64,000 nt of DNA from Paralichthys olivaceus (taxonomy: Eukaryota; Chordata; Actinopteri; Pleuronectiformes; Paralichthyidae), in assembly GCF_024713975.1 (NCBI RefSeq), contig NC_091100.1:25247501-25311500 (forward strand), in the 5' to 3' direction. Shown one piece after another: positions 47,458 to 59,065 of this stretch. A program made the position numbers and the translations under genes. Positions within the stretch are counted from its first letter, which is position 1. Each line of letters starts with the position of its first letter. Under the pieces are notes generated by a model. That model was not told the DNA's origin. It made no database searches and saw only the letters and a list, made by a program, of their open reading frames with translations.

Positions 47458-50400
47458 CTGTAGAGAAATGATATGCACAGAAATATCATTAGACCACACA
47501 GGCCATTGTCCTCTTAACTGTCTCACATGTTCTTAACATTATTGTCAAGTTTCAACCAGATAGAGGCATTTTGAATAATAGCTTGTTTTCTTATGTCATC
47601 ACTGATGAGCATCGTGTCAAGGAAAGAACAGTAGATGCTCAATGAGGTGCTTTGCAAGAGAAATTTGAAAAACATTTTGCTGAAGTAAGAGACAATCTTT
47701 TGTTCCTAATTTGAAGGAATGTGCTCACGGGGATGAAAAAGACCAACCTCAGCAGCGTTGCAGCTGGAAACCCAACAGACAATTTGTGTCAGCTTATGTG
47801 AAAGAACCATCACAGAGCAGAGTACTGATATGATATATCTGTGAAGATTCTGGAGTTATACAAGTGATCATTGGCATCTGGACTTGCTTATATTGTGTGA
47901 AGAGGTTTCACCTATTCACAGTTTTTAAATGGTAAATGGTCTGTATTCACAAAGTGATTTTCTAGACTTGATGACCACTCAAAGCACTTTAGCTCTAACT
48001 GACAAGAGGGAGTTTAACCTTTACTGACAGTCATTATATTAAACATGCAGGTCAACCCTTTTTGATGAGAGGTTTAACATCAAGAAACACAAGCAAGACT
48101 AGTTGCCTATGTACGCTGAACCCCAACTTGCCCCTGTTGGCTGTGCCGACAGTGTATGAGTGATGTGTGATAGAGAAAGTCCTGCTCACAAGTGCCACAT
48201 AAATACACATCAGAAATGTCTGCTCTCTAACCTGGTGGTGGTTGTACAGGATATTGTAGGCCGTCACTGTTGTTGTGACAATGGAGGGGTGTGTGGGGCT
48301 GCCCGTGACTGACATGCCGAGGCCACTGACCACTTGTACTGACAGGTCTGCGGGGGTTACAGGATCGGAGGTCACAGTGATGTCACATCTGCCCAGCACG
48401 CCATCCCACTGCTCCGAGACAACCTGAGAGAGAGAGAAAGAGAGAGTTGATGATGATGATGATGATGATGATGATCGAGGGGAGAGATCCAACTGACATT
48501 AAACACAAGTATCACCTACGTAGAGTGATGTCTTTCCTGGCCGTAAACCAATCAGGTTGTTCTGGGTGCTGAGGGAAGCCACTCCAGGGTCCTCTACTCT
48601 CAACCACTCAAGGACCAGCTCTGTCACATCCACGAACCAATCAGACGAGTTCAAGAGGTGTACAGTTTTGCTGCGGGAGTCCTGAGCTGTGAACTGAGCC
48701 AGAACCTGAACCGTGGAGCGCTGATACACCGGCACACACCTGAGGAGACATGGGACACACATGAGGAACTAAAGTGTGCTCGCTCTAGTATTTGTGTGTC
48801 TGCACATCAGTGAGTGTAGATTATATTATTATGTTTTCACTCTTTGGTCACTAAGAAATGAGAAATCACAGCTGTGGTGACAGGAGGATTATTTCTGAAC
48901 ACTCATCACACAAGAGATTTTGCACAGCTGGTCTGTTTGGTTTTTTTAGAGTTACCCTCGATAAGTCACACTGTTTTTCAAAAGCTCCATTCTAAATGAA
49001 ATGTTGTATGAAACATCGAGGGTGATGGGTTAAAGGTGTATGAGGGACAACTCCCACTACGTGCTTATGCAACACATGTTTATTTTGTTTATTGAAAACC
49101 AGAGAATTAAGGTATCAAAATAAATGCACTGTGTTTCCAAGGGGGTGAAAAGACAAGTTTTGGTGCTCAAAAAGTTGAGCTGAGGAAATCAAATAAACTG
49201 CGTCCTCTGTGGAAGAAGGTGCAGCTGGAGGAGAGTGGTTTTAATATTATTTGATTGGAAAACATTCCAGCCAGCAGGTACAGTGTGTAGAACTTAGTGA
49301 CTTCTGGAGGTGAAGTTGCATATTGCAGCTGAATACCCCTCATCTCACCCTCCCCTTCCCAACATGAAACAGAACCTGTGGTGAACTTCAGTTGTCATGA
49401 AAACTCAAAGGTTTTGGTTGGGACGACAGTCAAAAACATGGCGGCCTCCGCAGAGAGGAGCCCCCTCCATGTAAATATAAAGTTTTTAAATATAAAGAGC
49501 TCATTCTATGGTAATGAAAACAACAATTCTTACAATTTAGATGAAACACACCAGTGAAAACATCTTTAGGATTATTTTATATTCTATCTCTGCCAAAAAT
49601 CCCTTTCACCTAAATCTTACACACTGGACCTTTAAGTCAGCACTGCGCTGCTTTGACTTAAGTTGAATGAGCCTGTTGAAGGAAATACTTAGAGAGCGGT
49701 CATCCTCTAATCAGAGGGTTGGTGGTTCAATCGTAGTCTTCCCCATTCTGCATGTAGAAGTGTCCTTGGGGAAGCCACTGAACCCCAATCTGCCCCTTCT
49801 CATGGAAAAAGTGCTGCAGATCGATGCACTGTATGAATGTGTGTGTAAATGGGTGAATGGCAAAAGCTGTACTGTAAAGCACTTTGAGTGGTCAACGAGA
49901 CTGCTATATAAATACAGACCATTTAGAAATGTGTCTCAGTTCACATTTTGATTATGTTTTTGTAGAGAAACAGACAAACGCATCCTGTACATGAATTATG
50001 TGGAAACCATGACCGCAAGCTGACGCCACATTCAAGCTGTCATGTACCCATTCTCTGTGAAGTGGTTCCAGCCACTGATGGCGTTGAGAATGGGGTCTGA
50101 CAAGGAAACTCGCAGGGGCACAGACGGAGCCCAGACCTCCAGACACACAGAGCCCCTGAGCGCGCCCAGCAGAAACTCCACCACTGCACATGTGTTGCCC
50201 AACCCTGATTCGCTGCCATCCACAAAGAGGGTGGAGCAATCACTGGACACCTGTGGTTAGGATGGAGACAGAGACAGGACAAGTGTAAGAAACACTAGGA
50301 AGCACACAGTAATGGACAGTAAGTCAGTACAAACCAGCAGAGGACATGGGTGACAGAAGAATGTGTAAATATGGCATTCAATTAATGGTGCATTCATCAG

Positions 50401-51686
50401 TCTATTTATAATAACAAAGGTTAAATAATATATATTATATGTCCGGAGAATCATGACTCTCCACATCTTCAGTGCTGCTCATTGTGGAAACTCTTTATCA
50501 TATTATATTGTAAGGTCTTACTATGTTAAGTCATTCTTCAAAACCAAAACCACTGGTTCAAACTGTCACAGATTTAATGTAGTTCTCCAGGAAAAATGGC
50601 TAATTGCTACATGCTGCTAAAAATGGAATACAGTATGGGACAGTGTGATACAAACTCATGTCCCGTAGAGTAATTAAGCAGTGCACCAGGCTGATGACGA
50701 CGGTGTGTGCTGCACCTTGAGTGTGTTCTCGTTGGTAGAGTGACATGTGACTGCAGCGGTGACATCGGACACCTTCCCATCATGGCTTATGGCCAGCACA
50801 ATGACAGGAAGTGACACTGGCTGGTTGGTCAGTATGGCGGTGTTGATGATCTTGTTACTCTGAGGACAGACGATCAGATAATCGAAATTAGATGGACCTG
50901 AAGAAGATTTGAAAGATTTGGGAATAAATAGAAACATTCGATATGACAGTATAAATGCATAAAAAGTAATATATGTATAAAGTACCTCTGTGATGGGTGC
51001 AATCCCATCAATGTGTCGGTCAGTGAACGAGAAGGTGCTCACTGTTCCCCCTCGTGGCGATGGCGGGTTACTGCGCCCAGAGTACTCCACCCACCAGTTA
51101 GCCGACACTGTCATGGCAACACCGAAGCTTCGCCTCAAACCGTCGACTGACAGACAAACTACCTGCTGAAGAAGGGTGGGACTGCAGGAGGACACAGAGA
51201 CTGAGCTGTCAGTATGTCAGCACAGTACTTCTAATGACACACAGTTACTGCAGAGGGAAGATCCCACCATCATTACACAGGTGACTTGTTCTTAGACCAT
51301 TGAATTAGTCCTTCAATGAAAACTTACAGAGGCCTTGTCCCAAATAATGCTACATTTTTAGAGATGCCAAAACTGGTCTTTTAAAGAATGTGGTCAAAAC
51401 ATTTCAACAGATTTGACATCTCTTAGATGTCACTGTGTTCTCATTTATACAGGACCTCACTCTGTGTTTCATGGACACACTAAATTGAGGATAAATTAAA
51501 CTCTGCCTACCTGTGTGAGTGCTTCAGTGTACTGTGTTTGTGGCAGATGATGGACAACACATCATGTTTGGAGCCTTGACTTCTCTCCAGCGTCACTGCC
51601 CACAGGTCAGAGGTCAGGGTTCTCTGTGCCACCATCGACACCAAGCCCTTCTTCACCTTCAGCCTGAAGACACACACGCATGCACG

Positions 51687-51727
<41 letters not shown>

Positions 51728-54700
51728 TTTTTCAAAGTAGTATCTCAAAATACTGCCAACAACCTCGACAATGATAACATAAACAAGGAGGCTTCATAAA
51801 ACAATTGTCTTTTTCCACTCGCTCAATATTATGATAATATTTTTTAATATCAGTAAGTCTGTGAAAAGCCTCCATCTGGTCCAAAATACTGCAGCACGAG
51901 TGCTGACAGGAACTATAACATGAGATCATGTTACTCCTGTTGCAGCATTTGCTCCCTGTAAAATTCTGAATGAAAGTTCATGCTCCTCACATTCAAAGCC
52001 ACATCATATATTAAAGAGCTCATAGTGCTGTATTATCCCAATAGATCACTTCGCCCTAGAATGACTAGAATGGGAGAATGAGAACTACCAGGCTCAAGAG
52101 CTGCAGGATCTAGAATTGCAATTATAACTATTATTATAATTCGGAATATTATTACAACCAATCCTATCAACTATTGCCGTTATCATTAATAAAATCCTTA
52201 CATCTATTAAGTTTTTTTCATTTTAACAACCAGTCTGAGCTCAAACAGTGACAGTTACATGACAGTCTCTTTTTTCTCCACAGTCATCAGTGCTGCTTGT
52301 TGTGAGAGCTGTTGGGTTTCCCTTATATACTGTAAGATCTCATCCTTCTGATAATGTTGTGATTTGGCGTTAATACTAATTGAATTGAGAAAAACTGATA
52401 TAATTTAGTGCTCACCTTATGACAACAAACTCAGCGCTGAAGTTGGATCTTAGATTCACAGACATCCTGATTGGCTGTCCTATCAGGACTGGTCCCCTGT
52501 GGTAGCGAATCACGACATGGGAGTCCAAACTAAGCTCCTCCTCTTCCTGCCTGTTCAAGCAGGCTTCTTCTTCTTTGATCCTTCTCTGCCCTTTATGCTT
52601 CGCCCTCTCCTCCTCCCTCAGTGCCACTGCTTTGATATGGAAGAGCTGCCTCTGGGACTGAGCCCCTCTGTCCTCCACACATCTGGATGGATGTTGAGTG
52701 GGTACAAGAAGATCAGACAGATGTTGTTGAGAGAAGAGAGTCAGTGAGAGAAGATATTATCACACTCACTGCAACATACCCTGGTGGTGTCAGCTTCAGG
52801 TTGGCCACTGTGTCAAAAGTGGAGTAGTAGAGCTGTATTTGGTTTCTCGTGGGGCCCCTTGGGTATCTGAGGGCCTGTGGAAAATCTGCGTGGGTGTCCC
52901 CATCAACACCTGGACGGTACCTGAATGAAGACATCAATTCAAGTGTCACACGGGCAACTGCTAAGGATCGTCATCATCTTCAGCTCACAGACAACAACAA
53001 GGATTCATAGCTTTAAAAACATTTGTCCCGACCACATGTTCATGATCCCGTTTCAATGTCTCACTTTTCCTATGTTCCAAGTTACGCTGTAGTAAATTCT
53101 CCTGACTGCACAAACATGTAGTAGATCTCTAATATCTGCCATCTGCACAGAGACATGCTTGTTTGTGGTATTTGTTCATTAGCTTAATTGATTGTTACAG
53201 AACCCAAAAGAATAAAACCCAAAGAATTTCACACTGCAGGGTCAGACAGCAGATGACAATTCAACAGAAGGGGGCACAGTGGGGGAGCATTAGAACGGCT
53301 GCTGCAACAGTGCCCCCACAGAACCACACCATAGTTAATGCACGCTATTGATGCAGAAATTATTTGTAATATTTAATATATATATATCATTACAGTTGAA
53401 TGTCTAATGTGTTTGTAGATATTATTGAGGCCTGAGCACTGATGGTGCAAAGATTGGAGGCAAACAGTTCTCCAGCCCTGGTTCACACTGTGGTGTTGTA
53501 GAGAATAGAGTTGGGCCACTGGATGATACCAACAATCATCACAATGTTGAATCCAGCATCATGACCATCACCAGCTGGGCATGCCCTTTTACACACACTA
53601 CAATCCCAGTATCTCTGCTATAATGTAGAGAATTACTGTTATATTATTTATTATGAGTCATGTCCCAGTCAAGCTTTTTGGTCCCCTTTTTTGTCTTTTA
53701 CTTTTAACATCTGGCGATACCAATTTGAATCCTATACTTAATTTACGTTTATTAGATATTGATTGACGTTGTGGGAACTGTTGGGTTTCTCTATAGTATT
53801 GTAAGGTCTTACTGTGTAAAGTGCCTCAAGATAATGTATGCTGTGATTTGGTGGTATACAAATACAACTGAATTGAATTGAAATAACCTAGCAGTCAACT
53901 TGTCAAACTCACACACCTTGTTTTTTTATGAGCATCTTTTCCAAATGTTGAAGGTTCAAGACAATGATATCACCCCCAACAGTGAAATTAGACAGAAAAG
54001 CTTAGGTTTCTCTGTGTTGCAGTGGCAGATCTGGGATTTTTCTAAAACAGGAGCCACAGTTTACACAGAGGGGCCAATTATATGTCCAACATCCACCACA
54101 ATTCCTTGTTCATGAGGTGCACATGGAAGTCATTCCTTGTTCACTGTTAGTTTTGTAGCTTTGAACAAAGCCACACATAATTGACTACATTTTGAAAATG
54201 GCTCCTTGTTAAAGCACGTTGTGCACTTAGAAAGTCAAAACTCTTCAGACATTGTCATATCTATTGTGTTTTGTTAATATTATTGTCGACATACTGATAT
54301 ATTCAACATGAAGTGGCTGACCAAAACAAATGTGTGAACTCATTCATGAACAATTAACCTACTTTAGCACCTCACCTCACTGACGGAGATCTCGTACGCT
54401 GACGGTTGAAGAGGTTGCTGTGATGATGTCCACTCCGCTGCCGTACAGGATTGTGGTTGCGATTATGAGGCTGGATGCTACTTTGCCACATGTGCAAATC
54501 CGGATGTGATCGATTTGTGTTTTGATCCTCGAACCAGTCGCTGGGCAGCGTGAGAGTAGCTACACATAGCCCTAGAGGAGGCTGGGAGACAGGAAAGATG
54601 GAGGGGCAGATAAAAACAAGTTGAGGGAAAAAGTGCGATGCATGACTGAGAAAGACGGAGAGAAAACACTGCAGGTTTTCACCTGTGTTATACAAGAGGC

Positions 54701-55960
54701 CTTGTGCTCCTCTGTATCCTTGAAGGCATGCAGGGTAATACAGGTCCTTCGGGTGCTCGTGTCGCCCCACTTGTGGAACAGGGTCCTCACCCTGAACCTC
54801 TCCTGCCCTTCCTCATCCCTCCCTCTCTCTACATGCTCTGAGAGGAGGGAAGCAGACAAAGGGGGAGAGAGAGGGAGGACAGCCTCTGATATGAGCTGTG
54901 GAAAGACACAGAGGTAGGTAGTTAGCATCGGAGGTTGGAACAGAACTAGCATGCATGACCATCATCATCTAACCCATCAACAGACCTAAGCTGTTCTTTT
55001 CCTTTTACCTGTGTAACTGAGTAAGGGCCAAATGAAGCCTGGAGGCCCGGTCTGGGGCCCCAGCTGGGCGGGGGCGCCATGAAGAGGCTCTTTGAGAAAG
55101 AGAAGGGGCTGGAGTTGGAGAAAAGAGGGCCAAGCTCTGCCTGGGACAGAGGGAGGAACTGCCAAGGAGGAGGGATGACTGACATGTGGACTGGTAGGGA
55201 GAGAGGGAGAGGAGGCTGAAGGAGGGATGGGCGGACTGAGGGAATAAACAAGAAAAAAGAAGGTAAAGTTGTGAAACAAAAGAAAGTCCACAATGATGAC
55301 AACAATCCCATTCTTTGACATTAAGTTCCACTGAACTCTCAGTAATATGAGACTTTTTCCATTTCTTCTCAAAAGAATTTGTTTTCATGGAATTGTCATG
55401 GTGTGGTCGAAACTTGATATAGGCTAAAGCAACACAACACACAGGAAGTGATACAAAAACGTGTCATACAAAATATTTCTGAACGAAAGTCAACTGACAT
55501 CCCGCAGTCCTGATGTGCACCAGCATGAGAAGACCCACTGCAAGCAGGTTTAATTGCCTCCGCCAATGTTTTCATCTGTGTTTGTTTGCTATTTAGCAAG
55601 ATTACACAAAAACCACAGGACAGATGACAACGAAACATGGTGGAAGGATGGGGAATGGGTCAGAGAAGAAGTCATTTAGTTTCGGTGTGGATATGACATA
55701 GGGGGCGGATCCACGATTTATTTTCACTTCCTTTAACAAGAAAGTGATGTGAGAGAATTCATGGTTGAAAAGAACAGAACAAGGAAGACAAATGGAGCCG
55801 ACAGCTCTGAAGCAGGGATGAACAAGAAATCTCTACAAGCAGATGTATGAAACATGCACATGACCCTCGACAAGTCAAACTCATTAAGACTCTACAGACA
55901 GGAAACTAATCCCCATAGTGAAGACTCACTTGCTGTGAAGATCCAAACGATGAGCAGCAT
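46495..55960 (-). CDS. tmem132a: TMEM132-family membrane protein (TMEM132A-like), 13 coding exons
   Basis: Single-pass type I membrane protein. Mammalian TMEM132A is reported to bind HSPA5 (GRP78) and Wntless and to act in Wnt signalling, adhesion and neural-tube closure. Coding exons in transcript order: 55960-55930, 55235-55009, 54895-54683, 54581-54376, 52920-52780, 52682-52416, 51663-51511, 51181-50986, 50859-50716, 50250-50048, 48739-48520, 48423-48232, 47457-46495. All phases agree and give 1,051 residues (human about 1,023). Visible: hydrophobic N-terminus MLLIVWIFTA; family segments CITQPPLGLCVATLTLPSDW, YHRGPVLIGQP, LKVKKGLV, SVDGLRRSFGV, NTAILTNQPVSLPV, VTCHSTNENTLKVSS, VWAPSVPLRVSLSDPILNAI and ISIWLQFSDDS; one transmembrane helix at about 952-976; and a roughly 75-residue Glu/Lys-rich tail. 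TMEM132A is chosen by synteny with dtx4 and rps6kb2; another TMEM132 paralogue remains possible. Odd: charged insertions in the ectodomain and a short tail. Confidence 0.9.
47929..48000 (-). repeat. SINE 3'-tail fragment
   Basis: AAATGGTAAATGGTCTGTAT followed by GACCACTCAAAGCACTTTAG is the reverse complement of the tail of the tRNA-derived SINE at 49677-49926. It lies in the last tmem132a intron. Confidence 0.6.
48105..48215 (+). repeat. Degraded SINE body fragment
   Basis: Contains CTGAACCCCAACTTGCCCCT, TGGCTGTGCC and AAAGTCCTGCTCACAAGTGC, matching the body of a fish tRNA-derived SINE. It lies in the last tmem132a intron, just downstream of the donor at 48231. Confidence 0.5.
48446..48475. 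repeat. (GAT)n trinucleotide repeat
   Basis: Nine to ten GAT units about 25 bp upstream, in transcript sense, of the acceptor of the tmem132a exon at 48423-48232. The polypyrimidine tract CTCTCTCTTTCTCTCTCTCA separates it from the splice site. Confidence 0.92.
49277..49635. mobile_element. TIR element, near full-length copy with YY1-like site
   Basis: Shares both ends and internal blocks with 34119-34486 (left GGTACAGTGTGTAGAACTTA, right CCTAAATCTTACACACTGGA). It carries AACATGGCGGC at 49435-49445, an exact YY1 core; the 34119 copy has ACATGTCGGC at the equivalent place. It lies in the tmem132a intron between exons 50250-50048 and 48739-48520. Confidence 0.75.
49677..49926 (+). repeat. tRNA-derived SINE
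   Basis: Degenerate tRNA-like head (AGAGAGCGGTCATCCTCTAA, GTGGTTCAATCGT), then AGTGTCCTTGGGGAAGCCAC, ACTGAACCCCAATCTGCCCC, AAAGCACTTTGAGTGGTCAA and TATAAATACAGACCATTTA. It has the opposite orientation to tmem132a and directly follows the TIR element. Confidence 0.75.
50465..50535 (+). repeat. L2-like LINE 3'-tail fragment
   Basis: CAGTGCTGCTCATTGTGG and TATTGTAAGGTCTTACTATG match the 3' region at 52280-52400 and 53770-53882. It lies in a tmem132a intron. Confidence 0.45.
51676..51726. repeat. (CA)n microsatellite abutting a tmem132a acceptor
   Basis: About 50 bp of CA/GCA repeat; in tmem132a sense it reads (TG)n. It ends only a few bases before the acceptor GTCTTCAG|GCTGAAG of the exon at 51663-51511, so it occupies the place of the polypyrimidine tract. 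Confidence 0.95.
51847..52400 (+). mobile_element. L2-like LINE remnant (end of reverse transcriptase plus tail)
   Basis: In the plus frame, broken by stops and shifts, it reads like the end of an L2-type reverse transcriptase: LVQNTAARVLTG, then DHVTPV..FAPC, then a 3' region with TGTGATTTGGCGTTA and TGAATTGAG. It is a decayed 5'-truncated insertion lying antisense in the tmem132a intron between exons 52682-52416 and 51663-51511. Confidence 0.65.
53770..53882 (+). repeat. L2-like LINE 3'-tail fragment
   Basis: Contains GTAAAGTGCCTCAAGATAAT, GCTGTGATTTGGTGG and the ending GAATTGAATTGAA. It lies in the tmem132a intron between exons 54581-54376 and 52920-52780. Confidence 0.6.
55553..55770 (+). 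repeat. Dispersed teleost repeat
   Basis: Contains ATTACACAAAAACCACAGGA, GAAACATGGTGGAAGGATGG, GGGCGGATCCACGA and TCACTTCCTTTAACA, the start portion of the family also present at 35033-35185 and 38690-38830. It lies in tmem132a intron 1, between the signal-peptide exon and the second exon. Confidence 0.6.
55930..55960 (-). CDS. tmem132a: tmem132a start and signal-peptide exon
   Basis: ATG at 55960-55958 opens MLLIVWIFTA, a short hydrophobic leader, and the exon ends in phase 1 at GCAA|GTGAGT. The next exon (TCCCTCAG|TCCGCC, 55235) needs exactly that phase. This start was chosen because it is the only nearby ATG giving a hydrophobic leader in the right phase with a strong donor. The 5' UTR beyond 55960 was not resolved. 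Confidence 0.75.
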
Positions 55961-58774
55961 GCTACGTCCTCTTCTGTCACACCACACACCAGACCAGCTG
56001 ACACATGCCATCACCTGTGACCTGTTTCAACACAGTATTATGTGATCTGCTGCATTTACTCATTAGATTCTGCACTTGATAGATCATGTAGTGTCTGATA
56101 TTTTAATGATTCAACCATAATTCCCCAACCTCAGTCATAGTTCATTATAACCATGTGCTTTTAGTATTTCTCATATTTCTAAACTGCACTAATGTCGTTA
56201 TAATAATGAAGGAACGCTCCGTCCCTGCATTTAAACAAAACAGTCTCATCTGGTTTATTTGTTTCCTCTATAACTTCTCAGCAGATCCCAGCCGTCATCA
56301 GCAGATTATGTTTTTCACAATCTGTCGAGTTCAGCTCTTAAGACAATATTAACTTGAAGCCCTGAAGATACTCAGGATAATGATTTGAGCACCTACTGTT
56401 GAAAATGAGCAAATCAGCTGTTGAGGAAAGCCATACTGACAAAAGCTCCAGAACATGCAGGCAAATGGTGCTTGACTTGAAATTGATTTGAAAATTGAGG
56501 GTGGAGGATAAGCTTTCAGGCTCAGGTTGTCACTGTTCACTCGCAATTACCTTTTAATTAGTCGTGCTAATTTGGAGATAGTTATGTCAGAGTCAGATAT
56601 TAACAGTAAAGGAATGGATGATGACTTCATAGAGTTAGATAGCTAACAGTATCTATAGTCAGGTGTCCTGGATGCAGAGCACAGACATATTTGAAGCAGT
56701 GTCTTTTCTTCCAGTCTAATTTCATTTTTACTCGTTAACTGACTATAACTTTCAAACAAAAACAACTTCTTTTTTGAAAAGAAAAACCAGAGTTCTGGTT
56801 TACTGATGGGTGCTACAAAGAGCAGATCCATGTTGTGCTTTGAAAATGTTGCTCGCAACTGGTACAGCACCTGCAGAGGCACAGAATTTCCAACCAAGCA
56901 GAACCTCCGCAAGGCAAACGGTATCATAGACAGAAAAACATGAGAAATTTGTGTACTGTGAACACACACACACATACACACACACACACACACACACAAA
57001 CATCAGTTGGTAGAAATGAGATTAAATTCAGACACCGTGTTCTGCAGCAGAACAAGTTATATCAGTTGATTTAGTAAATAAATCAGATGTGTGTTACGTG
57101 AGATTACACTATGCATACTGCACTCCCCTCCTACACACACACACACACACCTGTTCTTTTACCTACCTATTTCCCCTCCAGATTCCATCCTTTCCTCAAG
57201 GCATTTTTAAGCAGGCCGATCCACATCACAGCTTCCAATAGGAATAGGAAAACAGAAGTTCCTTTTAAAATTAAAATCGAAGTAAACAGTAATGTGCTCT
57301 TTACTCTCACTCTTCTCTGCTGCTCTGCTGCAGCTGCAAACCTCTCCCTCTCTGAGCCAGAGTCACACAATACAGATTTATGTGTTTAAATCGGTAAATA
57401 ATCCCCCTCCCTCCCCCACATCCCTCCTCTCTTCCCTTCTTTACAATCTCATTTTTTCTTCCCCCTTTCCTCACCCCTCCCTACTTGGTTTCTTCTTTTA
57501 CCCACCCTTCTCTTTTGTCTACTTTTTAAAGTTATTTTACCAAAGAATAGGTCACACATTTCAGTGTATGGGTACGTGTGTGTGTGTGTGCAGGAGGGCA
57601 GTGGTGTAATTATAAAATCAGACATTCTATGGAGGCCGTGCATGAGGATGATAATGTGTAATATTAGGCTCAGCAGTTAAAGCTGAGTGCTTGTCAGAGC
57701 AATGTAAATGCTGTGGGCTGTAAATCCCACTGTGAGCTGGACTCCACGAGCAGGACAGCTCCACAGTCATGCTTTGTGTGTCACATGTCACATGGTATGA
57801 ATGTGATGACAGCACTGACGTGGCAATTACCACAATTTCTTTGTTTGTAAATGGAGACATAATAATCCTCAGAATGATCTGAGCAAAGTTTAGGTAATGA
57901 GAATGAGGCGTCTATATTTCATATAGTTATAAATGATGACATGTGGTCTGTCAGGAGCAATGATTATACTGACACTTTTGACAATGAAGATGTCAAGAAA
58001 TAAAGAATGTGACTCTGACGCTTGACACAGTTCTCCATTTTCCATTTACAACCGATGACTAATGTTACTGTCATTTCACCATGACTATCATCTTTGTCAA
58101 ACTTAAACAACTTATATTTGTAAGGTTTGTATATTTGTAAGGCCTTGTATGCCTTTATTGATGGGACAGGTCAAACATGAAGGGTGTTTTTAGGTTTGGG
58201 CTCAGCTTAAGATACCATTATACTAATTGAATTATCTACATCTTAAATAAACCTTCTTAAAAGATTAAATAAAAGCAAGCAGTTATGTTTTAAAGAAAAA
58301 CTCAAGTTAAGGGGAGTTATTTGGACCGACGGTGTCTGCTGTAAACACTCATTAGTTTACAGGCCCAGATGTGCACTGTACTATAGTCACAGTGGACTCT
58401 GCTCATTTCAGTGTAAAATCAGTGTTAACATACATTAAGAGAGAGGAGTGACGACCAGAGAAGAAAAGAAACAGTTGTGATTAACCCCAGCAGAGTCTAT
58501 TCAGATTATGTATCACATGTTAGAGAACTGGATGAGTCCTGTAGCCAATAAAAGCTAACATAAAAAATTACCAATTAATATAGAAATTGCAAAGAAACAA
58601 TACATTTAGTGTGGACAATTTGTACATATAAAATATATTTCAATTACTAATTAGACTTATGGGTACGTTGAATGTGAATGCAACATTAACAAAGACAGTT
58701 TCAGATTTCAGAGCTGTTTTGTTTATGTTTCTTTCTGGAAACTAGTAAGTTTCAGCTTGACAGATATTTATAAA
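55961..58774. other. Intergenic DNA upstream of tmem132a
   Basis: Includes the undefined tmem132a promoter. CA tracts are at about 56964-56998 and 57134-57151, and a GT tract at about 57576-57590. A pyrimidine-rich stretch covers about 57400-57520. No exon or RNA gene recognised. Confidence 0.45.
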
Positions 58775-59065
58775 ATTAATCAATCAATCGATCTATCAAA
58801 TTGTATTTTTTTATAGCCCATCATAAATCACATGCAGTTTGTCTCTTTGGGCTTAACAAGGTGTGATATCCTCTGTACTTCACCCTCAGCAAGAGCAAGG
58901 AAAGACTACCCCAAAAATTATTAACAAGGGAAAGAAATCTAGAAACCTCAGAGAGAGCCACATGTGAGCGGCCCCTCTCCTGGGATGGAAACAAGTACAG
59001 TAGATGCTGCGTGCAATTGAACGCGTCAACAAAATAACAGTATTTATAACACTGATGACAAAAGG
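58775..59065. repeat. Dispersed teleost repeat
   Basis: Starts with AATCAATCAATCGATC and TTTTTTTATAGCCCATCATA, then GAGCAAGGAAAGACTACCCC, AGAAACCTCAGAGAGAGCCA and CCCCTCTCCTGGGATGGAAA. This is the order of a widespread fish element with 'aagaaacctca' and 'cccctctcc' blocks. No coding potential is retained. Confidence 0.65.

Noticed and set aside
48516..48520. tmem132a donor GTAG|GTGATA
   Set aside because: It leaves phase 1 while the next exon needs phase 0; CTCTAC|GTAGGT fits both phase and family sequence.
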